In this document: in pieces, positions 27,145 through 36,524 of the stretch | Position numbering within the stretch: the stretch's first letter is position 1 | Layout of the letters: each line of letters opens with the position of its first letter | Translations under genes and position numbers: made by a program | Source of the DNA: JADKIH01 sp049363815 | GTDB taxonomy: Bacteria > Bacteroidota > Bacteroidia > AKYH767-A > 2013-40CM-41-45 | Direction of reading: 5' to 3' | DNA length: 64,000 bases | Assembly: GCA_049363815.1 (NCBI GenBank) | Contig: JBMQEM010000098.1 | Span: 4,449 to 68,448, forward strand | The notes under the pieces: model-generated | What the model was told of the DNA's origin: nothing | The model's database searches: none | What the model saw: only the letters and a program-made list of their open reading frames with translations

Positions 27145-28172
27145 TGAAAGGAATTAGCATTGTAATTTGTTGTTATAACAGCGAAACCAGGATCGAAAAA
27201 ACTCTTGAGGCTTTACAGGCTCAGGTAGTGAGTAGCGATCTGAAATGGGAAATTTTGCTGGTGGATAACAATTCAAAAGATAAAACGGTTGAGGTAAGCC
27301 GGACATTCTGGAACAGAAAGAATGTAACTACTTTCAGGGTAGTTGAAGAACCTGAACCGGGACAGGCATACGCCAGAAGAAGAGGTATAAAAGAATCAGC
27401 ATACGACATCATATCCTTCATAGATGATGATAACAGAGTGTGCAATAATTGGGTCAGCTTAGTTTCAGAAATTTTTGATGCACATCCGGAGTGCGCTGCA
27501 TGTGGTGGTATTGGCAGGGCTGTATTTGAGAGAGAAGAACCATTCTGGTTTAAAAGATATCAGGATAATTTTGCTATCGGAGAACAAGGAAATCAAACCG
27601 GTTATGTTGATGAAAAGAGAGGATATTTATATGGAGCCGGTTTCAGCTTACGGAAAGAGAGTTATGATTTACTTATTGCAAGTAATTTTCCGGGTATACA
27701 GACCGGTCGATTAAGTAAAATACACCGGGGTGGCGGTGAAGACAGCGAGTTGAGTTTTTGTCTGGTGATATTAGGATATAAACTCTGGTATGACGAGCGT
27801 TTAAAATTCGACCATTATATGCCACAATCCCGATTAACAATAGAAGGCTTGATCGAATTACAAAAAGGATTTGGTCGAGATGAAGTTGTATTATCCATTT
27901 ACAGGGCACATATCAGTAGTTTCTATAAACCGATCACATCAGTTTATATCATTTATCTCAAAATGCTTGTCCGCTTGATACTTTATAATTTCAGGAACAG
28001 GAACTTGAAGGATCCTGAGTTATTGCTATACCTGAGCATTCATAATAAGTCAACACGCGCATATCTTGACGAATTGTTATATTACCGAAAAAGGTTTAAA
28101 GGCATAAAAAAGAAAATCGACACATTTGTTTCAGAGAACAAGAACAAAGCGTTAAACATCTCACCAAAATAA
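27144..28172 (+). CDS. Glycosyltransferase family 2 protein
   Basis: 342 residues. The GT-A N-terminus ISIVICCYNSETRIEKTLEALQ and the metal-binding acidic triplet in SFIDDDNRV define family 2. LLVDNNSKDKT is the nucleotide-binding strand. A C-terminal region of ~100 residues is basic and amphipathic, which would favour membrane association. It is an inverting transferase by family. It is coupled to the preceding GT4 gene and followed 10 nt later by the sulfotransferase gene. Confidence 0.9.
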   Translation: MKGISIVICCYNSETRIEKTLEALQAQVVSSDLKWEILLVDNNSKDKTVEVSRTFWNRKNVTTFRVVEEPEPGQAYARRRGIKESAYDIISFIDDDNRVCNNWVSLVSEIFDAHPECAACGGIGRAVFEREEPFWFKRYQDNFAIGEQGNQTGYVDEKRGYLYGAGFSLRKESYDLLIASNFPGIQTGRLSKIHRGGGEDSELSFCLVILGYKLWYDERLKFDHYMPQSRLTIEGLIELQKGFGRDEVVLSIYRAHISSFYKPITSVYIIYLKMLVRLILYNFRNRNLKDPELLLYLSIHNKSTRAYLDELLYYRKRFKGIKKKIDTFVSENKNKALNISPK

Positions 28173-28182
28173 TTTTCTGATC

Positions 28183-28815
28183 ATGATCATTTCCCACAAA
28201 AAAAAGTTCATTTTCATACATATCTACAAAGTTGCCGGTACCAGTATCCGCAAAGCACTGGATCCCTTTAATGATATGTCAGCCGCTGACTTTCCATGGT
28301 ATCAGAACATTATTTTCTGGCTTGGTGCCAGGTATAATATCTTTTCACAGCATTCGATGAATCACATTAAAGCTGCGCATCTGAAACAACTTCTACCCGG
28401 AAAGGTCTATAATGAATATTTTAAATTTTCTTTTGTGAGAAATCCCTGGGACTGGCAGGTTTCTTTATATCACTTTATGATACAGAATACCAAACATCCG
28501 CAGCATCATATTATAAAAAAAATGAAGAATTTCGATGAATATATCGACTGGGTAGTTAAGAATGAACATTCATTGCAAAAAGATTTTTTATATGATAAAG
28601 AAGGAAATTTAATCGTAGATTATATCGGTAAATTTGAAAACCTGCAGGAAGACTTCAAGGAGATCTGCTTACGTCTGGAAATCGAACCGGTTGCACTACC
28701 TTTAACTAATAAGAGTTCACATTCGCATTACAGGGACTATTATTCAAATGAAAGCAGGGACAAGATCTATGAAACATTTAAAGAAGATATTGAATATTTC
28801 CATTATAAATTTTGA
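28183..28815 (+). CDS. Sulfotransferase (Sulfotransfer_2-like)
   Basis: 210 residues. The N-terminal FIFIHIYKVAGTSIRKAL is the 5'-phosphosulfate loop (commonly H-x-P-K-T-A-G-T-S; here Tyr-Lys-Val replaces Pro-Lys-Thr). FSFVRNPWDWQVSLYHF holds the 3'-phosphate-binding Arg86 and nearby residues. Family members move a sulfuryl group from PAPS to carbohydrate hydroxyls. The placement among glycosyltransferases implies that the exported glycan is sulfated. Sulfated surface glycans are less common in bacteria than acetylated ones and are known in marine forms. No PAPS-synthesis genes are in the window. Confidence 0.85.
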   Translation: MIISHKKKFIFIHIYKVAGTSIRKALDPFNDMSAADFPWYQNIIFWLGARYNIFSQHSMNHIKAAHLKQLLPGKVYNEYFKFSFVRNPWDWQVSLYHFMIQNTKHPQHHIIKKMKNFDEYIDWVVKNEHSLQKDFLYDKEGNLIVDYIGKFENLQEDFKEICLRLEIEPVALPLTNKSSHSHYRDYYSNESRDKIYETFKEDIEYFHYKF

Positions 28816-28821
28816 CGATTG

Positions 28822-29718
28822 ATGAGTATAGAAAAGAAATATCACACCAAATGTTTGCTTTGTGGCAGTTCAAGACTTCGAAACATCTTTGGGGGTGATC
28901 ATTTTATAACACGATGTTCAGATTGTTCATTTGTATTCAGCAGGGAAATTGCTTCGGCAGAAGTACTGCAGGAATTCTATGATCAGTATCCCATTGCAGA
29001 TGAATATTTCGATCTGACCAGACATAGATACAATTCAATTCTCGAATTGCTGGAGCCATACCGAAAGTCAGGAAAAATTCTTGAAATCGGATGTGGAGAA
29101 GCGTATTTTCTCGATGAAGCGAGGGTAAAAAACTGGAGTACATATGGAACAGAGATCTCCGTTCCACTTCTTGAAAATGCAAAGAAAAAGAACCATACAA
29201 TTTATAAAGGTCTTGATCAGATTCCGGAAAATGAATATGGTAATTTTGATGTGATAATTTCTCTGGAAGTAATAGAACATCTTCCGGATCCGGTTATGTA
29301 TATTTTTAAGTTCAGCAAGTTGTTGCGAAAAGGCGGCGCACTTTATATGACTACCCCTAATTTCAATTCGCTATCCAGAAAAATTCTGGGTAAGAACTGG
29401 AATAATATTGTTTTTCCTGAACATCTGTGCTACTTCACATCCAAGACCATGAAACGATTGCTCACCCGGTATGATTTTGCAGAGAAATTCACAAAAACTG
29501 AAGGAATAAGCCCTTCCCGTTTTGCATATACCTTTTTGAAATGGAAACGAAAAGACAAGAAGTCTGATTTTCAATATGATTACAATGAAAGAGACCGGAA
29601 TTTTAGTGCGCAGATTGACAAAAAAATTCTACTTTCACTTATTAAAAAACTAACAAATTCTGTTCTGAATCTGACAAATTCCGGAGAATCCCTCAAGATC
29701 TTCTATGTCAAAAAATAA
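28822..29718 (+). CDS. Class I SAM methyltransferase with N-terminal zinc ribbon
   Basis: 298 residues from ATG 28822 (a TTG three bases earlier is ignored). An N-terminal four-Cys knuckle (CLLCGSS ... RCSDCSFVFS) precedes the Rossmann methyltransferase, whose SAM loop is ILEIGCGEAYFLDEA. DVIISLEVIEHLPDPV is the family motif post-I/II. This layout matches methyltransferases found in polysaccharide clusters (Methyltransf_23 type with zinc ribbon), often acting on sugars. It overlaps the next gene by 14 nt. Confidence 0.86.
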   Translation: MSIEKKYHTKCLLCGSSRLRNIFGGDHFITRCSDCSFVFSREIASAEVLQEFYDQYPIADEYFDLTRHRYNSILELLEPYRKSGKILEIGCGEAYFLDEARVKNWSTYGTEISVPLLENAKKKNHTIYKGLDQIPENEYGNFDVIISLEVIEHLPDPVMYIFKFSKLLRKGGALYMTTPNFNSLSRKILGKNWNNIVFPEHLCYFTSKTMKRLLTRYDFAEKFTKTEGISPSRFAYTFLKWKRKDKKSDFQYDYNERDRNFSAQIDKKILLSLIKKLTNSVLNLTNSGESLKIFYVKK

Positions 29719-30730
29719 TATGCTTAAAATTTCTGTTGTCATCCCATCATACAATCAGGGTGAATTTCTGGAAGAGACCATTCAATCAGTCATTAGCCAG
29801 GACTACCCTAATTTAGAGATAATACTTATCGACGGGAAAAGTTCAGACAATTCCATAGATATTATTCAGAAATATAAAGATCATTTTAAATACTGGATCT
29901 CTGAAAAAGATAATGGCCAGAGTGAAGCCATCAATAAGGGCCTGGAAAAATGTACAGGAGATATTGCCACATGGCTTTGCAGTGATGACCTTTTTACTCC
30001 CGGTGCTTTGCATCAGGTGAATAAGATCTTTAGCTCATTGCCAAATGAGATTGGACTGATCCATGGAAGCTCAGTGATCTTTTCAGGAAATAAAATAATC
30101 CGTATCAATAAAGGGAATGTTGATGACAGCCTGGAGAACATCCTTTCCGGAATGACCTTTCCACAGCCTTCTGCATTTTTCAGGCGGTCACTGCTTGACA
30201 GGACAGGATTGCTCGATGAAAAACTTCATTTTGGAATGGACTACGACTTGTTCAGCAAGTTTGCTATCATCTCAAAGTTTCAGTATGTCGATCATTGTCT
30301 TTCAAGATATCGTTTGCATCGTGACAGTAAATCTGTTTCCTCGGTTTCAAAATTCATAGATGAGTGGTCGAAAGTTTTTATTGGGATTGCAGAGTCAGGA
30401 AAATTTGAGTCCATACTTGAAACACTGTCAGAATTAAGGATCAAGACAGAACGAAATGATTCTACTTACACATTCTTTAACCGCAATTTTAAGCCGGAAG
30501 AAATAAACCAGAAAAAACTGCTTTATAAATTTCTATGTTTTGTACTCAGATATGACTATGAATCGGAAAGATTTTCACGAGCAAGAAAGATATCAAAATA
30601 TTTAAACACAAATTTCCGGGATTTTCTTAGGGCAGAACCCGAGATTGACACGATCGTATGGAGAACTAAATTCCCGCCGACGATGATCAAAATAGCAAGA
30701 AAAATTTCACGTAGTTTTTTTTACAAATGA
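29705..30730 (+). CDS. Glycosyltransferase family 2 protein
   Basis: 341 residues. The GT-A signature is ISVVIPSYNQGEFLEETIQS and IILIDGKSSDNSID. WLCSDDLF carries the metal-binding DxD equivalent. The phrase GMDYDLFSKFA matches the ED-type acceptor/catalytic region of the subfamily. The start overlaps the methyltransferase stop by 14 nt; a second Met five codons later is an alternative. It is in the middle of the operon. Confidence 0.9.
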   Translation: MSKNNMLKISVVIPSYNQGEFLEETIQSVISQDYPNLEIILIDGKSSDNSIDIIQKYKDHFKYWISEKDNGQSEAINKGLEKCTGDIATWLCSDDLFTPGALHQVNKIFSSLPNEIGLIHGSSVIFSGNKIIRINKGNVDDSLENILSGMTFPQPSAFFRRSLLDRTGLLDEKLHFGMDYDLFSKFAIISKFQYVDHCLSRYRLHRDSKSVSSVSKFIDEWSKVFIGIAESGKFESILETLSELRIKTERNDSTYTFFNRNFKPEEINQKKLLYKFLCFVLRYDYESERFSRARKISKYLNTNFRDFLRAEPEIDTIVWRTKFPPTMIKIARKISRSFFYK

Positions 30731-31863
30731 AGATCGGTTTTATAACTTCCCATATTAATCAATCTACTCAGTGGAATTGGTTTTCAGATGAACTTCTTAA
30801 AAGAGGAGTTCCTCATCTGCATATAGTTATTAATGAAACTTACCCCCTACTTGCAGATGATCTCCGTAAAATGGGAGTCAGAGTTTATTATTTACCACAT
30901 AAACATTTTTATCATTTCTTTATAAATTTCATTAAGGTCTGCTATATTCTTAAGAGAAACAAGATCACACTTGTGCATACAGAGTTACCTTATGGAAATC
31001 TTGTTGGATTAATATCTGCATGGTTCTGCGGAATAAAAATGCGGGTTTCTACGTGTGGAAATACAACATGGGCATTTGATTATAACAACAAAAAACAAAA
31101 AATGATAGACAAGATCACTTATTTCTTGTCTAAGAAAGTTATTGCGCTCACAGAAGAAGCCAAATCTTTTCTTATAAAAAACTATCATATCCCGGAAAAT
31201 AAACTCACTATAATTCATCACTCTTTAAAATCCGATGAATATATTTTTAAGGATGACAGCAGAGTTGAAAAATTGCGAAAAGATCTTAACCTGGAAGAAA
31301 ATGTTTTCATAATCGGAATGGTGGCGCGGTTTGAATTCTGGAAAGGTCATATTTTTGCAATTGAAGCATTCAGAAAACTTCTCATGGAATATCCGAATGT
31401 CAGGATGCTGATTTTTGGCAGTAAAGGAGAAAGTTTCAATTCAGTTATTCGGTACATACAAAATTACGACCTGCAGGATCATATTATTTACAAAGGATTT
31501 GTGTCAGATAATATTGCGTTGTTCAGATTATTTGACGTTCATGTTCACATACCTATCAATTCCGAGAGCGAGACTTTTGGTATTAATATTATGGAAGGTA
31601 TGATCAGTGGATGTGCGCAGATCCTGACCTTGTCAGGCATCAGTTGTTTTACCGCACGCGATGGGGAAAATTGCTTAGTAGTTCCCTATTCAAATACGGA
31701 AGCTGTTTACCTTGCATTAAAACGAATGATCTCAGACCCTGAATTGAGAAAACGTCTGGGAGAACAGGCCCGGGAAGATGCACTGAAGTATTTCCAGTAT
31801 TCTGACAAAGTGCAAAAGCACCTGGAATTATATGAAGAATTGAGAAAAGAATTGTCAAAATGA
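30727..31863 (+). CDS. Glycosyltransferase family 4 protein
   Basis: 378 residues. It has the GT-B fold with IIGMVARFEFWKGHIFAIEA at the start of the C-terminal domain and INSESETFGINIMEGMISG at the donor site (E-x7-E). An HTELPYGNLVGLISA segment is in the N-terminal domain. The start overlaps the previous stop by 4 nt (ATGA), which indicates coupling. Sugar specificity is not inferable. Confidence 0.9.
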   Translation: MKIGFITSHINQSTQWNWFSDELLKRGVPHLHIVINETYPLLADDLRKMGVRVYYLPHKHFYHFFINFIKVCYILKRNKITLVHTELPYGNLVGLISAWFCGIKMRVSTCGNTTWAFDYNNKKQKMIDKITYFLSKKVIALTEEAKSFLIKNYHIPENKLTIIHHSLKSDEYIFKDDSRVEKLRKDLNLEENVFIIGMVARFEFWKGHIFAIEAFRKLLMEYPNVRMLIFGSKGESFNSVIRYIQNYDLQDHIIYKGFVSDNIALFRLFDVHVHIPINSESETFGINIMEGMISGCAQILTLSGISCFTARDGENCLVVPYSNTEAVYLALKRMISDPELRKRLGEQAREDALKYFQYSDKVQKHLELYEELRKELSK

Positions 31864-32762
31864 AAATTCCATTTTTTTCAATTGTAATTCCTGTTTATAA
31901 CCGGAGTGCCATATTTGAACAGCGCCTAACCTATCTCTTACAGCAGGAATTCACCGACTACGAAGTCATAATTGTCGATGATGGCAGTACTGATCACCCC
32001 GAAGAAAAATTAAAGAAGTTTTTTGCGGAGTATCCTTTTATCAGAATTATTTCACAGGTCAATTCTGAGCGTGGAGCTGCAAGAAACAATGGGATCAGAA
32101 ACTCAACCGGCGAATATATCGTGCTTTTTGATTCTGATGATTTCATGCATAAGGATCATCTTGAGAAATTGCATAGAGGGATAATCAAAAATAATTATCC
32201 TGACTTTATCGCAACCAAGTTTAATTTCAGAAATGAAGAAGGCAAAGTTTACCGGTCAGGATTAGAAAAATATAATGCAGGTATCTACGATTATGCGCTC
32301 TTCCTGGAAGGTAATCCTGTTGCGTGTAATATTTGCTTTAAAAAAAGCCTTAAGGATCTTAAGTATTTTGTTGAAGACAGGAATTTTGCTATCAAGGAGG
32401 ACTGGATGTTTCTCATCAGCAATATGAGAAATCACAAATTAGTTCTTCTTGATGATGTTACCATTTCAATGTACGACCATGCTGATCGTTCAATGAAATC
32501 AGACAATCGTTTAATTGTACAAAGAACGATCAAAGCTACAGAATGGATCAAGGACCATGTAGAGCTAAAGGATGCTGAATTGAAGAAGCTCTATGCCCAC
32601 AGAAATTATTTTTGCGGGATCCACTCCTACCTTGATGGAGAACGAATTCCTGCAATACGCTATGCCTTGAAGGCAATTTTCAAAGGGGGTCTTAAAAAAA
32701 ATTACCTGGTATTGTTTGTTAAATCAATTCTGGGCAGGAAATTAATATTAAAAATTAAATGA
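31860..32762 (+). CDS. Glycosyltransferase family 2 protein
   Basis: 300 residues. The N-terminus FSIVIPVYNRSAIFEQRLT, VIIVDDGSTDHPEEK and VLFDSDDFMHKDH are the classic GT-A motifs, the last with the metal-binding acidic residues. IKEDWMFLI is the likely catalytic-base region. ATGA overlaps with both neighbours place it inside the same translationally coupled run. Confidence 0.92.
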   Translation: MKIPFFSIVIPVYNRSAIFEQRLTYLLQQEFTDYEVIIVDDGSTDHPEEKLKKFFAEYPFIRIISQVNSERGAARNNGIRNSTGEYIVLFDSDDFMHKDHLEKLHRGIIKNNYPDFIATKFNFRNEEGKVYRSGLEKYNAGIYDYALFLEGNPVACNICFKKSLKDLKYFVEDRNFAIKEDWMFLISNMRNHKLVLLDDVTISMYDHADRSMKSDNRLIVQRTIKATEWIKDHVELKDAELKKLYAHRNYFCGIHSYLDGERIPAIRYALKAIFKGGLKKNYLVLFVKSILGRKLILKIK

Positions 32763-34009
32763 GCGAAAGGAACAGCATTTTGGTATTGACTCATTGGAGT
32801 TTTCAGGATGCCTTGATTCAGACCTATACCCTTCCGTATGTCCGGATGATCAGAAAAAAAATCGCTCCTGAAAGAAAGTTAATTCTTGTGACGTTTGAAC
32901 AGGAACATTTAAAGATGGATCCTTTATTTCAAAAACAACAAGAGTTACTTTTAAGTCAGTCGGGAATTGAATTGCTGACCTTGAAATATTCGAAAATGAA
33001 TTTATCGTTTCCTTTCAGGGTGACCGGTTATTTTAGCAAACTTTTAAGTACAATCAGGAATAACAAAATTGGAATCATACATGCCTGGTGTACACCTGCA
33101 GGAAGTTTCGGATATTTGTTGAGCAAATTGACAGGATGTAAACTAGTCATAGATAGCTACGAACCACATGCTGAGGCAATGGTAGAGAACAAGACCTGGT
33201 CCAGGGAAAGTTTTCGTTTTAAACTCCTCTTTTATCTTGAAAAGAAATTAAGCAGGCATGCAAAAGTATTAATAAGTGCCACAGCAGGAATGCGCGAATA
33301 CGCTGAAAGAAAATACAATTTCAAGGTAAAAAATTTTCTTGTAAAGCCGGCCTGTGTTGATCTTTCAGATTTCAGCTTACAAAGAAAGAAGAACAAAAAT
33401 TTAACTGCGGAATTAAACCTGGAAAATAAAATTGTTGCTGTATATGCTGGAAAATTTGGAGGAATTTATCTTACCAAAGAAGTCTTTGAACTCTTAAAAA
33501 CAGCAGAAAATAAATGGGGAGAAAATTTCAGGGCATTACTTCTGACCAATCATGATCAGGAGGAGATCCGGCGTTGGGCAAAGGAAGCAGGATTTCCTTC
33601 AGATAAAATTATATGCAAGTTTGTTTACCATCATGAAGTGAATGACTACATGGGACTGGCTGATTTTGCAATTACTCCTGTCAAACCGGTTCCTACTAAA
33701 AGATATTGTTCACCAATTAAAGACGGAGAATACTGGGCTCTCGGATTACCTGTGATCATTACAAAGGATATTTCCGACGACTCCTCCATCATAGAAACAG
33801 AAAACATCGGTGCCGTTTTAAAGGAACTCAATGAGTCCGGTTATAAGAGTGCTATAGATAAAATCGATACACTTCTGAAGGAAGGTCCTTCACTTCCAAT
33901 CCGGATTTCTTCGATCGCGAAAAAATACAGGAGTATGGAAATAGCTGAAGGTGTATACGATAAAGTTTACGCTACAGACTTTTTCAAATCAACAGAGAAG
34001 TTCACCTGA
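32759..34009 (+). CDS. Glycosyltransferase family 4-like protein
   Basis: 416 residues with GT-B layout: an N-terminal half with HWSFQDALIQTYTLPYVRM and HAWCTPAGSFGYLLSKLTG, and a C-terminal half with VAVYAGKFGGIYLTKEV and SPIKDGEYWALGLPVIIT (P-x-K-x-x-E type donor loop). It starts within the preceding stop (ATGA). Its 3' end overlaps the convergent membrane-protein gene by 43 nt, an unusual overlap for the end of the operon. Confidence 0.85.
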   Translation: MSERNSILVLTHWSFQDALIQTYTLPYVRMIRKKIAPERKLILVTFEQEHLKMDPLFQKQQELLLSQSGIELLTLKYSKMNLSFPFRVTGYFSKLLSTIRNNKIGIIHAWCTPAGSFGYLLSKLTGCKLVIDSYEPHAEAMVENKTWSRESFRFKLLFYLEKKLSRHAKVLISATAGMREYAERKYNFKVKNFLVKPACVDLSDFSLQRKKNKNLTAELNLENKIVAVYAGKFGGIYLTKEVFELLKTAENKWGENFRALLLTNHDQEEIRRWAKEAGFPSDKIICKFVYHHEVNDYMGLADFAITPVKPVPTKRYCSPIKDGEYWALGLPVIITKDISDDSSIIETENIGAVLKELNESGYKSAIDKIDTLLKEGPSLPIRISSIAKKYRSMEIAEGVYDKVYATDFFKSTEKFT

Positions 34010-35334
34010 TCTTCTTCTTTCAACTGACGATATGTTGAAGAAATAATGATCAGCGAAATAACATAGAATGGAATTGCCGGTATTTTATAACGCACAAGAC
34101 TTCCAAAATTTGAAGTTGTAAGGCCGACTGAAAAAGAGAAGAACAAACTGAAATATACCGTAAAGAACAGGATCCTGTGTCTGAACATTAACCGGAACAG
34201 ATTATAAACTTTTAGTTTCACCAGAAGATAAATGGTAAACGCAAGCATGAGAAAATTTTCAATTCCGGACAAGATCATTGTAAAGTTATAACTCTCCCAG
34301 ATATAAGGCCTGAACAATGCGGCATTGATCGCAGCAGGCATTTTTGACAGGATTCCCTGTATTGTAGGATCAAAATCACCGATATCATAAGCTGAACCCT
34401 GATAGTGTTCACTCTTCAGATCCATTTGAGTAATTACCGCTTTATCGAGTACATTTTCCAGAGAATAATCACCTAAAAATCCACTCATGATATCCAGCAT
34501 GAAATATCCGGAAACCAGTGAGAATACGATCAGGAACGGAGTTGAAAGGGATTTGATCAGGTTATTCTGGACCTTTTCAAGTTGAATACCTCCATACCAA
34601 AGAAAACTTCCGGGAAGTAAAGCGAAGAAGATATAAGGTTTGATCCATATCAGAAGTATGGAGCTCATGACTATAAAAAATATATTCTTTATATAACTCT
34701 TTTTCTTGGTCAGGATAATGAAGTAGGATGATGAAAATAAACATACAGCAGAAAATGTAATTGTATCTTTCAGCAAACCGCTACCCCAGAAAAAAACAGA
34801 AGGGATGAATAGAAGTGCAACTGCGAATTCAAATTCAAGTTTAGGGAATTCTTCCACCAATACCTGATATAAACGCCAGATCGACCAATATGAAATATAT
34901 GCAAGTAAAATGGTCATTCCAACAAAACTCTTGAAGGCTATTAAACAAAGAGGCCAAGTTAATTTAACAACTGCACGGGCATGTGGATCGCCGGCGTATT
35001 GCATGTACCCTGTGTTAGAATCAAACTCATAGGCCAATGACGGATCCGGACCAATGAGAAATTTAAAGATATTCAGCACAGATTTTTCACCTAGATTCAA
35101 TAACACAATGCAATCATTGTAATAATTTACTGTATCACCAAAGCCATAGTACAGAGCATAGATCAGACAAACCGATATTCCACCAAACAGTTTGATCATC
35201 AAACCATATATGTAAAATCTATAACTTGAATTTGTCTCAATATTTTTCAGTTGTTTACTCTTTGCTACGAGGTAAATGACAACTAAAAAAATTACAGGAA
35301 CAATCAGGTCAATAAACGAAAGATATTCTATCAT
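33967..35334 (-). CDS. Polytopic membrane protein, candidate polysaccharide polymerase
   Basis: 455 residues with about ten to twelve membrane helices. Between helices are loops containing NYYNDCIVLL, a loop SLAYEFDSNTGYMQYAGDP likely on the outer face, the conserved-looking FFWGSGLLKDT, and a late SNFGSLVRYKIPAIPF with an Arg-Tyr-Lys just before a helix. These features recall Wzy-type O-antigen polymerases and related ligases, but no definitive signature was recognised. Location at the end of the glycosyltransferase operon, convergent to it, fits a polymerase for the glycan. The absence of any other Wzy candidate in the window strengthens the guess. Confidence 0.6.
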   Translation of the reverse strand: MIEYLSFIDLIVPVIFLVVIYLVAKSKQLKNIETNSSYRFYIYGLMIKLFGGISVCLIYALYYGFGDTVNYYNDCIVLLNLGEKSVLNIFKFLIGPDPSLAYEFDSNTGYMQYAGDPHARAVVKLTWPLCLIAFKSFVGMTILLAYISYWSIWRLYQVLVEEFPKLEFEFAVALLFIPSVFFWGSGLLKDTITFSAVCLFSSSYFIILTKKKSYIKNIFFIVMSSILLIWIKPYIFFALLPGSFLWYGGIQLEKVQNNLIKSLSTPFLIVFSLVSGYFMLDIMSGFLGDYSLENVLDKAVITQMDLKSEHYQGSAYDIGDFDPTIQGILSKMPAAINAALFRPYIWESYNFTMILSGIENFLMLAFTIYLLVKLKVYNLFRLMFRHRILFFTVYFSLFFSFSVGLTTSNFGSLVRYKIPAIPFYVISLIIISSTYRQLKEEDQVNFSVDLKKSVA

Positions 35335-35378
35335 ATATCAATGAGTAGGTTTACAAATTTAATAAAGTTTGATAACTA

Positions 35379-35843
35379 TCAATCATGGTGATAAGATTCA
35401 TTCCTGAGGATGGTCATTGCCCGATAGATTTGTTCTGTAAGCAGCAACCTGATCATCTGATGTGTGAATGTAAACTTTGAAGCTGACAAAGTAAAGTGTA
35501 CTTTTTTCTTCAACTCATCGGAAACACCGTAAGCACCGCCTGTGATCAGAACCATTCGGTTGGTACCGGCCAGCATCTGCTTTTCCAGAAAACCTGCCAG
35601 TTGCCGTGAAGTTAGTTCTTTTCCTTTTTCATCCAGAAGTACGACATAGTCGCGGGGTTGAATTTTGGAAATGATCAATTTGCTTTCCTCTTCAATAATT
35701 TTCTCTCTGATCTTAGAAGTAGAAGCGGCAAGTGTTAATATTTCAGCAGGCAGGTAGTTGACCAATCTTTTCAAATAGGTATTAATCCCTTCATTTAAAT
35801 AAGATTCTGTGGTTTTTCCAATAAAAATGAATTCGATTTTCAC
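35379..35843 (-). CDS. rlmH: 23S rRNA pseudouridine-1915 N3-methyltransferase RlmH
   Basis: 154 residues, typical of this SPOUT methyltransferase. VVLLDEKGKELTSRQLAGFL, LITGGAYGVSDELKKKV and the C-terminal LLLTEQIYRAMTILRNESYHH form the trefoil-knot SAM pocket conserved in the family. It methylates the pseudouridine at position 1915 of 23S rRNA in 70S ribosomes. It is a housekeeping gene upstream of the polymerase candidate, divergent from the DUF4783-like gene. Confidence 0.96.
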   Translation of the reverse strand: MKIEFIFIGKTTESYLNEGINTYLKRLVNYLPAEILTLAASTSKIREKIIEEESKLIISKIQPRDYVVLLDEKGKELTSRQLAGFLEKQMLAGTNRMVLITGGAYGVSDELKKKVHFTLSASKFTFTHQMIRLLLTEQIYRAMTILRNESYHHD

Positions 35844-35994
35844 CTTTTTAACGATTTGAGGATAGTTTCATAACCTCAATATGTTCATAAACATAGTAAA
35901 TAAAGCTCTTTCTATGGTCAAAAACAATTATTTTAGCCTTATCAACTACCTGAAGTGGCTTGATGTTTGCTTTAGTCTGGTGACTTTCAACAAA

Positions 35995-36381
35995 ATGAAA
36001 AAAACAATCTCCCTAATAATGCTTCTGCTTGTATTCAGTCAGAGCTATTCCCTGGATGTCTTCGACGAAATTGCCTTTGCAATCCGAAGTGGAGACGCAA
36101 AACAATTATCCACTTACTTTGGTCCTACTTTAGATCTTACGATTGTAAATCGTGAAGATGTATACAGTAAAGCACAGGCGGAACAGGTCATTAAGGATTT
36201 TTTCAGTAAGAACACACCAAAATCCTTTACAATCATTCATAAAGGTTCATCGCCTGAAGGAACCCAGTATGCGATCGGAAATCTGGTTAGCAATACCGGA
36301 AAATCATACCGGACTTCGTTTTATTTTAAAAGTTCCGGCGGAAAAAATGTACTTATGGAATTAAGGTTTGAATCTGAATAA
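35995..36381 (+). CDS. DUF4783-like secreted protein
   Basis: 128 residues from ATG 35995. A longer frame opens at 35881 but the internal start gives a proper signal peptide (MKKTISLIMLLLVFSQSYS). The mature part is a small alpha-beta domain of the NTF2-like/DUF4783 type (FDEIAFAIRSGDAKQLSTYF ... VYSKAQAEQVIKDFFSKN ... YAIGNLVSNTGKSYR). Function unknown. In Bacteroidota a DUF4783 gene is, as I recall, commonly found beside nadC, as here. Confidence 0.82.
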   Translation: MKKTISLIMLLLVFSQSYSLDVFDEIAFAIRSGDAKQLSTYFGPTLDLTIVNREDVYSKAQAEQVIKDFFSKNTPKSFTIIHKGSSPEGTQYAIGNLVSNTGKSYRTSFYFKSSGGKNVLMELRFESE

Positions 36382-36420
36382 TTAAATATCAGGTTAAAAA
36401 CAATAGTCATTCCTGAAAAT

Positions 36421-36452
36421 AAAAGGTCGTCATCACATGGCGGCCTTTTTTT
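36421..36452 (+). terminator. Terminator of the DUF4783-like gene
   Basis: A stem of about nine pairs (GGUCGUCAU with AUGGCGGCC, three G-U) with a 3-nt loop is extended by A-U pairs on both sides and followed by seven T. It is about 40 bp after the stop codon. Confidence 0.85.
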
Positions 36453-36524
36453 GTGAATATCTTCATTAAAGTCTGCCCCTTTTATCCCTTTAAGTTCTCT
36501 AATTTCACGGCTAGAAGTACAACT

